From the NCBI GenBank assembly GCA_034434235.1, contig DAOTZV010000182.1:30306-94305 (forward strand): a stretch of DNA of 64,000 nt, in the 5' to 3' direction. This DNA comes from CAKZKT01 sp034434235. Its GTDB lineage: Bacteria; Chloroflexota; Anaerolineae; CG2-30-64-16. Below are positions 32,489 through 43,240 of the stretch, one piece after another. The notes beneath the pieces are model-generated. The model did no database searches, was not told where the DNA came from, and saw nothing but the letters and a program-made list of their open reading frames with translations. Both the position numbers and the translations under genes were made by a program. Within the stretch, counting starts at the first letter, position 1. Each line of letters starts with the position of its first letter.

Positions 32489-34334
32489 TCGCATCGGCCG
32501 GCAAAGTGGCGCCTGGGCCGTACAGGAAGACCGACCGCCACGGCTGATACTTGCTGACGAAGCGATCTTCCGTGACCTTGCCGTCGCCGGTGCGGACGAT
32601 GCGCCGGACGACCACATCCTGGCCGTCCCTGGCCCATTCCACCTGCTTGATCGTCCCGCGCGGCAGGGAACTGTCTTCCTGATAGATCGGCGGCTCCGGC
32701 GGCCGCACGTTGCTGATCTCCGGCTTGCTCAGCTCGACCGTGCGGTCGGGCCGCGTGCCGTAGAACGAGAAGGTGATCCGCCCCTTCGCCTTGTCCACTT
32801 CCGGCTTGATCAGCAGGAACGCGGATGTGTCGTTCTTGAAGCGCAGGTCAACGTTCGGCGTGTAGATCGTTGCATCCAGGCCGGGCTCGCCGTACCAGCT
32901 CACCACATAGCCGTGCGCGTGGCGTTCGGTGATCGGGAAGCCGCCCTGCACCGCGGCCCGGAACACCGTGGTGGACACCTGGCACACGCCGCCGCCGATC
33001 CCCACGGCCGTCCGGTCGCCCCAGATGATCAACCCGTCAATGAAGCCGTTGGCCGCGCTGATGTCGCCGACGTAGCGGTTGAACGAGAATTCCTCGCCGG
33101 GCGGAATGACGACTCCGACGAATTTCTGGGCCGCGGTGACGATATTGTGGACTCGCTCCGGGCTGGAACCGGCGAAATAGGTCGTGCCCTGGGTCACCAG
33201 CTCCTTGATCCCCAGCGCGGCCGGGTCGCTGCTATCTACCCGTGGCCTGATCGGCTGCCAGGAGAGGGTCACGGTGGCCAGCGCATTCGGCGCCAGCTCG
33301 AGCAGGCCGGCCAACGTCTGCGAGATGGCGCGCGTGGCCGCCTCCACGTCGAGGGCCCGGCCGGGCCGGCTGGGCTTGAGCACGACGATCTGTTTGGCCG
33401 CCACGTCGTAATCCAAGGCCGCGTCCTGGGCCGGCCGATCGAATTGCTTCGCCAGCTCTTCCACATATGCCCGCACCCGGCCGGCCTCCACCTGGACATC
33501 CAGGTCGAGCGCGCTGTCGGGGCCCGGCCGCGGGACAAGCCTGAGCCACGTCCGCAGCGCGTCGCGGCCGACCGCTCGCGATGTGACCTCTTCCCCGGTT
33601 TGGATCGCCACCGTGAGCGGATGGCTCAACACGGCGTTCGCCTTTGCGGCGGCGGCCTCGGCCGACATCACGGCCGGCAACCGTTCCTCTACCGGCAACG
33701 AGACAACGCCGCCCCTTCTGCTGCTCAGGAGCGAGAGCACGGCCGCGCGCGTCGCCTCCAGGTCCACCGTCCGGCCGGGCGCGCCGGCCACGGCGACGGC
33801 GCCGGCCTCGGTGATGCTCAGCGCGCCTTCGCGTGGGGCCTGATCAACCTCGCGGGCGATCTGTTTGAGCACGAGCGCCAGGCGATTTTCGTCCACCTGC
33901 AAGACGGGCGCGACCGGGTAGCCGTGGCGCCACGCCTGCCACTGGTCGGCCAGATCCTGGCGCAGGCCGTCCAGCGGCGAACCGCGCGCGGCGCCGCTGC
34001 GGCCCACCCGATAGGCCGCGGTGGCCGTCGCGCGCGCATCCACCGCAACGCCCAGATCGGCCGGAGAGAAGGTCCACGAGCGCGTGCCGTAGCGCAAGGT
34101 GATTGCGGCGGAGGGCAGAAAGGTCGCCGTTCGATTGCGCAAGACGAGCGTGGCATCTTCGAGCGTCAGGCCACCGAGCGCCACGCCGGCCACTTCGACC
34201 CCCTCGTAGATGCGGCCGGCGTGGCGAAGTTGGTAGATGAAGGGCGCGGCGATCATCGCGGCCGCCGCCAGGCAGATCATCCACCAGGCGACGATCCATC
34301 CCCAGGACCACTTCGAACGGATTCGACCGGCCAT
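32451..34334 (-). CDS. VanW family protein with peptidoglycan-binding-type repeats
   Basis: A 627-residue membrane-anchored extracellular protein. One N-terminal helix (about residues 12-35) is followed by two repeats of the putative peptidoglycan-binding type (GRTVDLEATRAAVL and GRALDVEAATRAIS), the VanW domain (PPGEEFSFNRYVGD to GIGGGVCQVSTTVFRAAV, with the family Cys) and a C-terminal beta-rich G5-like segment. VanW occurs in some vancomycin-resistance clusters, but most homologues, as here, are unrelated to resistance. A strong promoter lies upstream. The ATG at 34334 has no clear ribosome binding site. Its 3' end overlaps glcD by 38 bp. Confidence 0.87.
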   Translation of the reverse strand: MAGRIRSKWSWGWIVAWWMICLAAAAMIAAPFIYQLRHAGRIYEGVEVAGVALGGLTLEDATLVLRNRTATFLPSAAITLRYGTRSWTFSPADLGVAVDARATATAAYRVGRSGAARGSPLDGLRQDLADQWQAWRHGYPVAPVLQVDENRLALVLKQIAREVDQAPREGALSITEAGAVAVAGAPGRTVDLEATRAAVLSLLSSRRGGVVSLPVEERLPAVMSAEAAAAKANAVLSHPLTVAIQTGEEVTSRAVGRDALRTWLRLVPRPGPDSALDLDVQVEAGRVRAYVEELAKQFDRPAQDAALDYDVAAKQIVVLKPSRPGRALDVEAATRAISQTLAGLLELAPNALATVTLSWQPIRPRVDSSDPAALGIKELVTQGTTYFAGSSPERVHNIVTAAQKFVGVVIPPGEEFSFNRYVGDISAANGFIDGLIIWGDRTAVGIGGGVCQVSTTVFRAAVQGGFPITERHAHGYVVSWYGEPGLDATIYTPNVDLRFKNDTSAFLLIKPEVDKAKGRITFSFYGTRPDRTVELSKPEISNVRPPEPPIYQEDSSLPRGTIKQVEWARDGQDVVVRRIVRTGDGKVTEDRFVSKYQPWRSVFLYGPGATLPADAIIGPPLASTPKP

Positions 34335-34373
34335 CGCGCATCCATGTTGACAGGACGATGAAATCGTGCGATG

Positions 34374-34402
34374 ATTGTAACAGACCGTCGGCGGATTGAC
34401 AA
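34374..34402 (-). promoter_or_regulatory. Promoter of the VanW gene
   Basis: On the minus strand, -35 TTGTCA (34402-34397) and -10 TACAAT (34379-34374) are 17 bp apart, about 40 bp upstream of the start codon. The same DNA read on the plus strand carries TTGACA at 34396-34401. Confidence 0.68.
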
Positions 34403-34447
34403 GGCCGTCATGTAACCGTTCGCGCATTCGCTCATCTAATCAAGCGA

Positions 34448-34472
34448 GATGGGCAGATGCCCATCCTTTTTT
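34448..34472 (+). terminator. Intrinsic-terminator-like hairpin just before the PDO ribosome binding site
   Basis: Arms GATGGGC (34448-34454) and GCCCATC (34459-34465) around AGAT, followed by C and seven T. It ends about 4 bp before the Shine-Dalgarno sequence AAAGGAGGT. No plus-strand gene ends upstream, so this is either a conditional terminator in the 5' leader of the oxidoreductase gene or the end of an unseen small transcript. Confidence 0.6.
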
Positions 34473-34494
34473 TCCAAAGGAGGTTCATTATCCT

Positions 34495-35145
34495 ATGGCG
34501 CTCTTGAACGACGCGATCCGCAAGGAAGTGCGACAGGCGCTGGCCGATCTGAAGGATCCGGTGACCTTGAAGGTCTTCACCCAGGCCTTCGAATGCCAGT
34601 ATTGCAAGGAGACGCGCGAGCTGGTGGAGGAGGTTGCCGCGCTTTCCGATAAGCTCTCGGTCGAAGTCTACGATTTCGTCAAGGACAGCGACGTGGCTCA
34701 AAGCTACGGCATAGACAAGGTGCCCGCGGTTGCCGTCATCGGCAAGAAGGACTACGGAGTCCGGCTCTACGGCATTCCGGCCGGCTACGAGTTCGGCTCG
34801 CTGATCGAAGATATCCGCATGGTATCGGAGGGGGATTCGGGGTTGACGCCGGAGACGCGGGCGGCCGTCGCCAAACTGACCAAACCGATCCGCATCCAGG
34901 TGTTCGTCACACCCACCTGCCCGTACTGCCCGCGAGCCGTGGTGCTCGCCCATCAACTGGCCATCGAGAGCGATCTGATCACGTCCGACATGGTCGAGGT
35001 AACCGAGTTCCCGCATCTGGGCCACAAGTACGACGTAATGGGGGTGCCGCGCACCGTCATAGACGAGACGATCCACATCGAGGGCGCCGTGCCCGAGCAG
35101 TGGTTGATGCAGGAATTTCGCAAGGTGTTGACCTCCGCCTCGTAA
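34495..35145 (+). CDS. Protein disulfide oxidoreductase (PDO), two thioredoxin folds
   Basis: A 216-residue protein made of two thioredoxin-fold units, each with a CxxC centre: CQYC (C34, C37) and CPYC (C142, C145), the same pair described for the hyperthermophile PDO of Pyrococcus. Cis-Pro loops are seen in KVPAVAVI and GVPRTVID. PDOs form, reduce and isomerise disulfides in the cytosol and are characteristic of thermophiles with disulfide-rich cytosolic proteins. AAAGGAGGT (34476-34484) sets the ATG at 34495. A terminator-like hairpin directly precedes that site. It might also be named glutaredoxin-like protein. Confidence 0.88.
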   Translation: MALLNDAIRKEVRQALADLKDPVTLKVFTQAFECQYCKETRELVEEVAALSDKLSVEVYDFVKDSDVAQSYGIDKVPAVAVIGKKDYGVRLYGIPAGYEFGSLIEDIRMVSEGDSGLTPETRAAVAKLTKPIRIQVFVTPTCPYCPRAVVLAHQLAIESDLITSDMVEVTEFPHLGHKYDVMGVPRTVIDETIHIEGAVPEQWLMQEFRKVLTSAS

Positions 35146-35169
35146 TGTCGAAACTGAGATAACGATCAC

Positions 35170-35227
35170 TTGACGCGCCCAGAGGATTGAGCTACATTTG
35201 TACTATAGCGTCCGGCCTGGGCGCGTC
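35170..35227 (+). promoter_or_regulatory. Citrate synthase promoter with flanking 11-bp inverted repeat
   Basis: A -35 TTGACG (35170-35175) and -10 TACATT (35193-35198) are 17 bp apart. The perfect 11-bp inverted repeat GACGCGCCCAG (35172-35182) / CTGGGCGCGTC (35217-35227) begins inside the -35 and ends downstream of the predicted start. It could be an operator pair on DNA, or the downstream arm alone part of the leader. Confidence 0.5.
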
Positions 35228-35298
35228 GTGGTTTAAATCATGAGTTCGCGCAGCGATCACGAAGCATCCATCGTTGCGACTTCAGGGAGGAGGTTTCG

Positions 35299-36450
35299 GT
35301 GAGCAATTCGGAAACAACAGCGACCAAAGGATTGGCCGGCATCGTCGTCGCCGACACCAGCATCAGCTATGTGGACGGCAACCAGGGCATCCTGGAGTAT
35401 CGGGGCTACGATATTCGCGTCTTGGCCGAACACAGCACGTTCGAAGAGGTCGCCTATCTGCTGTGGAACGGCAAGCTTCCCACCGTCCAGGAGCTACAGG
35501 CGATGAAGGCTCAGGCGCGCGCCTGTCGCTTCCTGCCGCCCGAGATCATCGTGGCTTTGCGCAACATGCCGAAGAACGCCGATCCGATGGCGGTGATGCG
35601 GACGGCGGTTTCCATGTTGGCGCACTACGACCCGGAGGCCGAGGACAACACGCCGCTGGCGCATCAGCACAAGGCATGTCGCCTGTTGGGGCAGATCTCG
35701 GGCGTGGTGGCGGCCTATGAGCGGATCCGCCGCGGCGAGGAGCCGATCAAGCCGCGCATGGACCTGGATCATGCCGCGAATTTCCTCTGGATGCTCACGG
35801 GCGAAGACCCGGAGCCGCTGGCGGCCAAGGCGCTCGACCAGTATCTGCTGTTGCTGGCCGAGCACGAGCTGAACGCCTCCACTTTTACGGCGCGGGTGAT
35901 CGCCTCGACCGGTTCGGAGCTGCACTCGGCGATCACGGGCGCGCTCGGCGCGCTGAAAGGCCCGGCCCACGGCGCGGCCGTGCAGGAAGCCATGATGCAG
36001 TTTTTGGAGATCGGCTCGGCCGACAACGTGGAAGCGTGGTTCAAGAAGGCGCGCGCCGAGGGCCGACGGATCATGGGGATCGGCCATCGCGTCTACAAGG
36101 TGCGCGATCCGCGCGCCGGTCCGCTGATGAAGAACGTGGAGATGATGGTTGACGCCACGGGCGAGCGCCAATGGTTCGACATCGCCCGTCGCCTGGAAGC
36201 GGTGGCCACGCAAGACCCGTACTTCAAGGAACGCAACTTGAGCGCCAACGTGGACTTCTACTCCGCGCCGCTGCTCTATTCCATCGGCATTCCGGTGGAT
36301 GCGTTCACCTGTATGTTCGCCATGAGCCGCATCGTGGGCTGGACGGCGCACGTGTACGAGCAGCAGGCCGACAATCGCCTGATCCGGCCGCTCGGCAATT
36401 ACACGGGGCAACACCAGTTGCCGTGGGTGCCGCTGGAAGAGCGGCAGTAG
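35299..36450 (+). CDS. gltA: Citrate synthase
   Basis: A 383-residue citrate synthase condensing acetyl-CoA and oxaloacetate at the entry of the TCA cycle. The conserved catalytic residues lie in TGSELHSAITGALGALKGPAHG, MGIGHRVYKVRDPRA (His and Arg) and NVDFYSAPLLYSIG (Asp). The length and GYDIRVLAEHSTFEEVAYLLWNG fit the short dimeric CitZ-like type; a 2-methylcitrate synthase role cannot be excluded. GTG start with GGGAGGAGG 5 bp upstream. Confidence 0.94.
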   Translation: MSNSETTATKGLAGIVVADTSISYVDGNQGILEYRGYDIRVLAEHSTFEEVAYLLWNGKLPTVQELQAMKAQARACRFLPPEIIVALRNMPKNADPMAVMRTAVSMLAHYDPEAEDNTPLAHQHKACRLLGQISGVVAAYERIRRGEEPIKPRMDLDHAANFLWMLTGEDPEPLAAKALDQYLLLLAEHELNASTFTARVIASTGSELHSAITGALGALKGPAHGAAVQEAMMQFLEIGSADNVEAWFKKARAEGRRIMGIGHRVYKVRDPRAGPLMKNVEMMVDATGERQWFDIARRLEAVATQDPYFKERNLSANVDFYSAPLLYSIGIPVDAFTCMFAMSRIVGWTAHVYEQQADNRLIRPLGNYTGQHQLPWVPLEERQ

Positions 36451-36468
36451 GGGCCATCTATCCTCCAC

Positions 36469-36499
36469 CCGTAGCGCAAGCCTCCGGCTTGCGCTACGG
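36469..36499. repeat. Perfect 14-bp-arm hairpin with TCC loop after gltA
   Basis: Arms CCGTAGCGCAAGCC and complement around TCC, 18 bp after the gltA stop and between convergent genes. The inner part is identical to the hairpin after rarA (29519-29537), so both belong to one dispersed family. Confidence 0.85.
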
Positions 36500-36518
36500 T
36501 CCTCTCCGGGCAAGCTGC

Positions 36519-38039
36519 TCAACCGCGCGCCAGTTGCGGCACGATGAAGCGCAGCAGCGCGTAAAGGGACAAGATCGGCAGACCGGCAAACGGCAACGCA
36601 AACAGCAGGCCGTGCAAGACAGGCAACGGACGGCCGACCACCCGCTCGATCAGCGCCGGGCCGAAATCCAGGACCGCCACGCCGGCCGCAAACGCCACGG
36701 TGATCGCCAGCGGCCATTTCGGCAATCCCGCGCCGCTCAAGACCCCCCAGGCGGCCAGCGCAACGGTCAAGACCCCCAATCCCGCCGCCAGATAGCGCCC
36801 CACTCCCCCGGCCACCACCGCCTCCCAACCCACCGCAAACGCGAACGCCAGCGGGATCAGCGCGGTGAACAGATAGCGGCCCTGATGCTGCACGAACTGG
36901 GTGTTATACCAGACGTAGGTGAGGAGCGTCAGGAGCACGGATGAGAGCAGAAGGAGAAAGGCGCGGCGCTGTGAAACGTGAAACGTGAAATGTGAAACGT
37001 GATGTTTGACGTTTGACGTTTGACGTTCGACGCGCATGATCGCGCCGGCCGCGGCCAGGCCGCTCAGCAGGGCCAGGGCGAAGTAGATGCGGCTATCCAT
37101 AAAGACGCCCAGCCAGCCGAAGACTCCCCAGAAGCTCTTGAAGGTGAACTCGATCGCGCGGCGGAGATACGCGGCCCAGCCGACCTGCGCCAGAAACTCG
37201 CCGGTGCGGGTTTGCCCCACCACGATTTGGTCGTGCCGGATCAACCCCAGGAAATCGGGCCAACCGTAGACCGCCAGATTGCGCGCATACCACGGCAGGG
37301 CGATCAGCGCCAGCGGCCCGACGACCAGGGCCGCCTCCAGGAGCATGGGGCGCCATCCGACCCGCAGCCGACGCCAACGCCAGATCAGCACGCCCGCGGC
37401 AAGCGCCACCGCGATGTAGGCCGTCGTCTTGGTGATCAGGATCAGGCCCAACAGGATGCCCAGGATGGCCGATGAACGTCGGCCCGCGGCCGCGGGCGCC
37501 AACACCTGGCCGATCAAGATGTAGAGCACGACTGCGAAGAGCAGCTCGGCCAATACATCGTTGCCCACCTGCGAGACGGTCGCCAGATGTTGGGGCAAAA
37601 ACGCCACGAAAGCCGCCGTGGCCAGCGCCAGATGCCCGCGGCGCGGGGCCAGCCGCCGCGCGATCGCGTAGGCCGGCAACACCACGCCCGCGCCCAACAA
37701 CACCGAAACCAGCCGCAACGGCAACAGCGCGCCTTGCGTCAGGCCATACACCGGCGCCAGCAACGCGTAGTAGAGCGGCGGCTGATGGAATTCGTAGCGG
37801 ATCGGATCGATGCTCAGCCCGGCCGGAAACCGGCGGCTCTTGATTTCTTCCAGATATCCATGCGGATAGTCGCCCATTTGCAGCACGGGAAAGCTGGCCG
37901 TCGTGGCGACGAAACGGATATAGTTGTAATGCGCCGGCTCGTCGGGCGCCTGCCAGGCCGGCGTGCGCCACGCGAAGAGGGTGGCGAGCGCCAGATACGC
38001 AATGAGGACGACCAGGAGGACGAAATGACGAAAACGCAT
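36519..38039 (-). CDS. Polytopic membrane protein, GT-C/PMT-like glycosyltransferase
   Basis: A 506-residue protein with about eleven hydrophobic segments. An acidic motif in the first external loop, WQAPDEPAHYNYIRF, and FHQPPLYYALLAPVY resemble the catalytic region of lipid-linked sugar transferases (dolichyl-phosphate-mannose mannosyltransferase and DUF2142 families). Residues at about 335-360 (VERQTSNVKHHVSHFTFHV) are encoded by tandem heptanucleotide repeats (36970-37034) and probably form an extra hydrophilic loop. The ATG at 38039 has AAAGG upstream and avoids overlap with prs; 38069 is the alternative. Substrate unknown. Confidence 0.72.
   Translation of the reverse strand: MRFRHFVLLVVLIAYLALATLFAWRTPAWQAPDEPAHYNYIRFVATTASFPVLQMGDYPHGYLEEIKSRRFPAGLSIDPIRYEFHQPPLYYALLAPVYGLTQGALLPLRLVSVLLGAGVVLPAYAIARRLAPRRGHLALATAAFVAFLPQHLATVSQVGNDVLAELLFAVVLYILIGQVLAPAAAGRRSSAILGILLGLILITKTTAYIAVALAAGVLIWRWRRLRVGWRPMLLEAALVVGPLALIALPWYARNLAVYGWPDFLGLIRHDQIVVGQTRTGEFLAQVGWAAYLRRAIEFTFKSFWGVFGWLGVFMDSRIYFALALLSGLAAAGAIMRVERQTSNVKHHVSHFTFHVSQRRAFLLLLSSVLLTLLTYVWYNTQFVQHQGRYLFTALIPLAFAFAVGWEAVVAGGVGRYLAAGLGVLTVALAAWGVLSGAGLPKWPLAITVAFAAGVAVLDFGPALIERVVGRPLPVLHGLLFALPFAGLPILSLYALLRFIVPQLARG
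36970..37034. repeat. Intragenic heptanucleotide tandem repeat
   Basis: About nine 7-bp units: GTGAAAC-type repeats followed by TTGACGT-type repeats, the second type being partly complementary to the first, so the block can fold. It lies in frame inside the membrane glycosyltransferase-like gene. Matching blocks occur at 54541-54604 and 55625-55646. Confidence 0.85.
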
Positions 38040-38058
38040 GATGGCGGCCTTTCTGAAA

Positions 38059-39039
38059 CTAACACTCATCGCCGAACACGAACAAACTCCCGATAGATTG
38101 CCGCGACGAATTGCGCCAGATCGCTTCGCCGAAGACCGGCGCCACCGAGAGGACGGTCAACTTCGACGGCGGATTGGCAGGGGGCGGCACCGTGTCGGTC
38201 GTGATGATCTCGCGGATCTGCTCGATCGCCAGCAGCCGATTCAGCGCGTTGCCGGCAAAGAGGCCATGCGTGCAGACCACGACGATCTCCTCGATCCCGC
38301 TGGCGATCAGATGTCGGCTCAGCTCGATCATCGAGCCGCCGGTGGCGATCTCATCGTCGTAAATGACTGCCCGGCGATATCCCGTTACCTGGCGATCAAT
38401 GGAGACGCTGATGCGCACCTCGGTGTCGGAGACGCGCGTCTTATCGGCCGAAACGACCGACAGGCCCAGCTGGCCGGCCAGGCGGGTCGCCGATCCCGCG
38501 CGGCCGAAGTCGGGCGCCACCACCAGCGTATCCCGTGGGCTGAAATCGTAACGCCGAAGGTAGTTGGCGAACAGGGCGCGGGCGGTCAGGGGATCGCAGG
38601 GGATGCTGAAGAAGCCGTGTACCTGCGGCGAATGCAGGGTCATCGTCATCACGTGCGTGGCGCCGGCGGTCTGGATCAGATCGGCGATCAGCCGGGCCGT
38701 GATCGAAATGCGCGGCGCGTCCTTCTTGTCGGAGCGGGCATAGGAAAAGTACGGGATGATGGCATGGATCTCGCGCGCCGCGGCGCCGCGGGCGGCATCC
38801 AACATCATGAACAGCTCCAACAGATGATCGCTGACGGGCGGCACGAGCGATTGCACGATGAACACCGCCCGCCCCCGCACACTGGCGCCCAACTGGACGT
38901 AGAGGTTGTCGTTGCTGAAGCGCCGAAAATGAGTTGGGTCGAGCGGCACCGACAGGTACGCCGCAATGCCGGCCGCCAGCGCGGGATGAGACCGGCCGCT
39001 GAAGAAACGCACATCGTTCGGGTCCAACGCGTGACACAT
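38059..39039 (-). CDS. prs: Ribose-phosphate pyrophosphokinase
   Basis: A 326-residue PRPP synthetase supplying PRPP for purine, pyrimidine, histidine and NAD synthesis. Visible signatures are FSNDNLYVQLGASVRGRAVF near the N-terminus, PYFSYARSDKKDAPRISITARL (catalytic flexible loop and ATP site) and the PRPP loop IYDDEIATGGSM, a variant of the usual VDDIIDTAGT that is also seen in divergent PRPP synthetases. The ATG at 39039 follows GGAGG; 39093 is a weaker alternative. It lies 57 bp downstream of ftsK on the same strand. Confidence 0.9.
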   Translation of the reverse strand: MCHALDPNDVRFFSGRSHPALAAGIAAYLSVPLDPTHFRRFSNDNLYVQLGASVRGRAVFIVQSLVPPVSDHLLELFMMLDAARGAAAREIHAIIPYFSYARSDKKDAPRISITARLIADLIQTAGATHVMTMTLHSPQVHGFFSIPCDPLTARALFANYLRRYDFSPRDTLVVAPDFGRAGSATRLAGQLGLSVVSADKTRVSDTEVRISVSIDRQVTGYRRAVIYDDEIATGGSMIELSRHLIASGIEEIVVVCTHGLFAGNALNRLLAIEQIREIITTDTVPPPANPPSKLTVLSVAPVFGEAIWRNSSRQSIGSLFVFGDEC

Positions 39040-39096
39040 GGAGGCCTCCGATGGATCTGAAATGGGATCTAACGGGCCGGGGCGACAGGGCACGGC

Positions 39097-41505
<2,409 letters not shown>

Positions 41506-41542
41506 CGTTCCGCCTCACCATCCGCGCAAATGTTCTATGGCT

Positions 41543-41548
41543 ATTATA
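41543..41548 (-). promoter_or_regulatory. Possible -10 element of ftsK
   Basis: A perfect TATAAT on the minus strand, 37 bp before the ftsK ATG in the gap after the RNase J gene. No good -35 is seen at the right distance. Confidence 0.4.
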
Positions 41549-41580
41549 CACCCACCCTGCAAGCGGCCGAAAAGCGAAAA

Positions 41581-43227
41581 CTACACATCTATCACCAGCG
41601 GCAGGATGAGCGGCCGTCGGCCGGTACGCGCGTAACAGTATTGGCTGAGCACGTCCTTGATCTTGTTGCGGATCGCCGAGCCGGTCGCCGGCACCCGCAA
41701 CACCTCCCACATGCGATCCTTGGCGCCTTCGATCAGGTCGTCGGCCTCGGCCACGTAGACGAACCCGCGCGTCAGGATCTCCGGGTCGGCCACGATCTCG
41801 CCCGTGGCCGTGTTGCGCGCCACGATCGCCACCAGGAAGCCGTCGCGGGCCAGGTGTTGGCGATCGCGCAGCACGGCCGATCCGATGTCGCCGACGCTCA
41901 ACCCATCCACCAGCACGTGGCCTTCGCTCACCCGTTCCCCCGGCCGGATGCCGTTTGGCCCCACCTCGACGACCTGGCCGCTCTCCACGATGACGATGTG
42001 ATCGGCCGGGATGCCCATCTCCTGGGCCGTGCGGGCATGGAGCACCAGATGGCGATATTCGCCGTGCATCGGCACGAAGAAGCGGGGCCGCACGAGCGAG
42101 ATCATCATCTTGTGATCCTCGCGACTGCCGTGGCCCGACACGTGCACGTCGGACAGGTCGGAATAGATCACATCCGCGCCCAGCCGGAAGAGATCGTCTA
42201 TGACGTGGTTGATCGTTTCCTCGTTGCCGGGGATCGGCGTGGCCGAAAGCACCACCGTATCGCCGGGCACGATCTGCAACTGCGCGTGTTCCTCGTTGGC
42301 CAGCCGCGCCAGCACCGAGGTCGGCTCGCCCTGGCTGCCGGTGCATACGATGACCACCTCTTCGCGCGGCAGGTTGTTCATCTCCGAGGTGGTCAACAGG
42401 TCCTCCGCGGCGATGTCCAGATAGCCCAGCTTGATCGCCATGCGCACGTTGTTGACCATGCTTCGGCCCACCACGCCCACGCGGCGGCCATAGCGCCGCG
42501 CCACCTGGATCACCTGCTGGATGCGGGAGATGTTGGACGCAAAGGTGGCCACCACCACCCGGCCCGCGGCGCGAGCCATGATGCGATCGAGGGCCTCCGT
42601 AACCCGCTGCTCCGAGGGGGTGAAGCCTTCGGTGTCGGCGTTGGTCGAATCGGAAAGGAGCAGCAGCACGCCTCGATCGCCGAGCGCGCGCAGCTTTGCC
42701 ACGTCCGTCAGCCGGCCATCTACCGGCTGCTGGTCGAACTTGTAGTCGCTGGCATGGATCACCAGGCCCACCGGGGTCGTCACGGCCACGCCGACCGCGT
42801 CGGGGATGCTGTGACACACGTGGAAGAACTCGACCTGAAACGGGCCGAAGGTCAACACATCGTCGGCCGTGATCGTGTGGAGCTCGGCGTCGGCCAGGAG
42901 GCCGGCCTCCTTGAGCTTCACCTCGGCCAGGCCGCGCGTCAGCGGGGTCGCGTAAACGGGCACGTCCAGGTACTTGAGCAGATACGGCAGAGCGCCGATG
43001 TGATCCTCGTGGCCGTGGGTCAGGATCACGGCCTGCACCCGGTCCGCCCGATTGGTCAGGTAGGTGATGTCCGGATAGACCAGGTCAATGCCGGGCATGT
43101 CGCCTTCGGGGAACATCAGGCCGACATCTATGACCAGGATCTCGCCATCATACTCCAACACCATCAAGTTCTTGCCGATCTCGCCGACGCCGCCGAGAGG
43201 GATCACCCGCAACGGATATTCCGACAA
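41581..43227 (-). CDS. rnj: Ribonuclease J
   Basis: A 548-residue metallo-beta-lactamase/beta-CASP ribonuclease with 5'-3' exonuclease and endonuclease activity in mRNA decay and rRNA maturation. Metal-binding HGHEDH and the beta-CASP part with SDSTNADTEGFTPSE, ASNISRIQQ and CTGSQGEPTSVLARLA are intact, as is MHGEYRHL. The TTG at 43227 is the likely start: GGGGAGGT lies 5 bp upstream, and the upstream GTG at 43251 would put that ribosome binding site inside the coding region. It follows rimI in the tsaE-tsaB-rimI operon. Confidence 0.93.
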   Translation of the reverse strand: MSEYPLRVIPLGGVGEIGKNLMVLEYDGEILVIDVGLMFPEGDMPGIDLVYPDITYLTNRADRVQAVILTHGHEDHIGALPYLLKYLDVPVYATPLTRGLAEVKLKEAGLLADAELHTITADDVLTFGPFQVEFFHVCHSIPDAVGVAVTTPVGLVIHASDYKFDQQPVDGRLTDVAKLRALGDRGVLLLLSDSTNADTEGFTPSEQRVTEALDRIMARAAGRVVVATFASNISRIQQVIQVARRYGRRVGVVGRSMVNNVRMAIKLGYLDIAAEDLLTTSEMNNLPREEVVIVCTGSQGEPTSVLARLANEEHAQLQIVPGDTVVLSATPIPGNEETINHVIDDLFRLGADVIYSDLSDVHVSGHGSREDHKMMISLVRPRFFVPMHGEYRHLVLHARTAQEMGIPADHIVIVESGQVVEVGPNGIRPGERVSEGHVLVDGLSVGDIGSAVLRDRQHLARDGFLVAIVARNTATGEIVADPEILTRGFVYVAEADDLIEGAKDRMWEVLRVPATGSAIRNKIKDVLSQYCYARTGRRPLILPLVIDV

Positions 43228-43240
43228 AGAGACCTCCCCT

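Noticed and set aside
32451..34334. Vancomycin resistance determinant (VanW)
   Set aside because: The VanW domain is common outside resistance clusters, and no vanH/A/X, vanR/S or related genes are present.
34396..34424. TTGACA as the -35 of a promoter for the disulfide oxidoreductase gene
   Set aside because: No acceptable -10 follows at 16-19 bp; the sequence is better explained as the complement of the VanW -35.
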